From Prorocentrum cordatum (Eukaryota > Sar > Dinophyceae > Prorocentrales > Prorocentraceae), in NCBI GenBank assembly GCA_963575745.1, contig CAUYUJ010006297.1, positions 10,001-54,691 of the forward strand: a DNA stretch of 44,691 nt. Reading direction: 5' to 3'. Positions 43,423 through 44,691 of this stretch are shown in pieces. Position numbers and translations under genes: made by a program. Under the pieces are notes generated by a model. It was not told where the DNA came from and did not search any database. It saw only the letters and a program-made list of their open reading frames with translations. Each line of letters starts with the position of its first letter. Within the stretch, counting starts at the first letter, position 1.

Positions 43423-43495
43423 CAACGACGACGTCGTCGACGACGACGACGACGACGACGACGACTACCACGACGACGACGACGACGATGACGCT
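43185..43495. repeat. (GAC)n microsatellite
   Basis: GAC triplets with GGC and CAC variants. Poly-Asp, poly-Thr and poly-Val frames are artefacts. Confidence 0.95.
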
Positions 43496-43611
43496 GCGGC
43501 AAGAGTCCTGCGGCAGTGGCCAAGGGTCGGCAGCGTCGTCAGCGGCCCACAGCGACGCGAGGTCCAGCGGCGCGGGCGCCGGGTCGCGACTCGTGGCGAG
43601 ACCTCGACCGC

Positions 43612-43765
43612 CGTCCAGATCTCCTCGTCGTCGTCCCTCGTCCTCTCCCCTAGTCCAGATCTCCTAGTCGTCGTCCCTCGTGCTCGTCGTCGTCCCTCGT
43701 CCTCTCCTCGTCCAGATCTCCTCGTCGTCGTCCAGATCTCCTCGTCGTCGTCCCTCGTCCTCTCC
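43612..43765. repeat. CCAGATCTCCTCGTCGTC minisatellite
   Basis: Four to five imperfect units of CCAGATCTCCTCGTCGTCGT plus CCCTCGTCCTCTCC. Confidence 0.85.
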
Positions 43766-43795
43766 CCTCACCCCGTGACTAACGACAACCAACCA

Positions 43796-44120
43796 AAACA
43801 GATTCTAGACGCTTCACGTAACCCCACCAGCCACGCTGGCAGTGCCCCTCAGCCTCAATCCCTTCAGCCACCCACCTGAGGCCTCGGCCGGCGCGTAGCT
43901 GTTGCCTCGCGCGTTGCCTGTGCTTTATCACCCCTGCCACCCGCCCGCCGCTGGGCCGCCGCGTGAGGCCTCGGCTAGCTGCGTTAGACGTGGCCTGCCC
44001 CCGCTGCCTTCGCTTAATTCGTCGCTGCGTAGCCCGCTTTGACCTGACTCGCCGCCGGCGCGCTCGCCCGCGGCCGCTGACTAAAAAAGTAACCCCACCA
44101 GCCCATCCAGTAACGATGCT
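43796..44120 (-). repeat. Inverted copy of the element at 14158-14740
   Basis: GATTCTAGACGCTTCACGTA with ACCCCACCAGCC at the left, and AACCCCACCAGCCCATCCAG with TAACGATGC at the right, match the ends of the 14158-14740 element in reverse. The interior is shorter and diverged. Confidence 0.65.
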
Positions 44121-44164
44121 CAAACGAAGTGCCTCGATCACGGAAGCGGGCAGCACACAGAGGA

Positions 44165-44691
44165 AGGGTCCCCCTGTGGAGGCCTCTTGGAGCGTCTTGG
44201 GTGCCTCGGAGAGCTTCTTGGGGCATCTTGGGGGTCTCTTGGGAGCATCTTGGAGGCCTCTTGGGCGCCTGTTGGGGCCTCCTGGGCGCCTCTTGGGGCC
44301 CTCTTGAAGCGCTCCTGGGAGCCTTGGGAGCGCTCTTGGGGCCATCTTGCAGGACATCGATCAAACAAGAAGCGAGCATCAGTTAGCGTTGCCCCTCGGG
44401 AGCCCAACTAATCGCTTCTTGGGGCGCTCTTGGGGCGCTCTTGGGGCGCTCTTGGAGCGCTCTGAGGCGCTCTTGGGGCCGTCTTGGGGCTCTCTTGAGC
44501 CTCTCTTAAAGCCCTCTTGGGCCATCATGGAGCCATCTTGAGGCCTCGGATGGCCATCGTAAGCGAAAAGGCGAGAAAGCCAAACACAATAGTTTTCCTA
44601 AGGTTTTGACCTCTTCGGGACCTCCTGGGGGAGCTCGTTGGCCACTTGGAGCCGTCTTGGAGCGGTAGTGGGGCATCTTGGAGCATCGTGG
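44165..44691 (-). repeat. Inverted copy of the CCAAGA block (TCTTGG orientation)
   Basis: TCTTGGGGC units with two islands: GCAGGACATCGATCAAACAA near 44350 and GGATGGCCATCGTAAGCGAA near 44548. Both correspond in reverse to islands of the 13131-13915 array. The block runs off the window end. Confidence 0.7.

Overview
This window looks like nuclear DNA of a dinoflagellate, perhaps Prorocentrum- or Symbiodiniaceae-like; I cannot fix the genus. The evidence is of several kinds. Every recognisable gene or gene relic reads on the minus strand, which fits unidirectional gene arrays. Coding frames are biased to G or C at third codon positions. Introns use GC or GA donors, and some carry short direct repeats at both ends. 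Two stretches match 20 of 22 positions of the dinoflagellate spliced leader (SL). About a third of the window is microsatellite or minisatellite DNA.

Layout from left to right. 168-3752: a three-exon gene (578-3113, minus) with a weakly transposase-like protein, enclosed by arrays that contain a perfect 24-bp inverted repeat. 4029-7633: a multi-exon gene for a long charged coiled-coil protein, with two apparent homopolymer frameshifts. 7978-10806: a multi-exon gene for a Lys/Glu-rich protein, with a nearly pure poly-T intron. 10.8-19.2 kb: almost only repeats (CCT, CAT, ACAT and a CCAAGA/TCTTGG family), with a few orphan open frames. 19.2-31.1 kb: repeats, duplications and small transposons. 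Here two elements with terminal inverted repeats, at 23317-23517 and 26717-27761, each sit in one copy of a duplication whose other copy keeps the empty site.

31.26-36.4 kb: a decayed retroelement on the minus strand with gag-like, reverse transcriptase, RNase H and probable tyrosine-recombinase parts. 36.95-37.97 kb: a 60-bp minisatellite that stays open as a Trp-rich 20-residue protein repeat. 38.26-40.25 kb: a zinc-finger plus coiled-coil gene and a further coding fragment, with an SL relic between them. 40.85-42.42 kb: a membrane-protein gene broken by four single-base frameshifts, next to a small transposon-like element and a second SL relic. 42.8-44.7 kb: microsatellites, then an inverted copy of the composite repeat at 13.1-14.7 kb.

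No operon, CRISPR array, rRNA or convincing tRNA was seen. The genes do not form an evident pathway. The picture is a loose tandem minus-strand array of lineage-specific genes and retroelements embedded in repeats. Exon limits are read by eye from frame, third-position GC and splice-like junctions, so most are approximate. I recognise the protein families only as lineage-specific and give no gene symbols.
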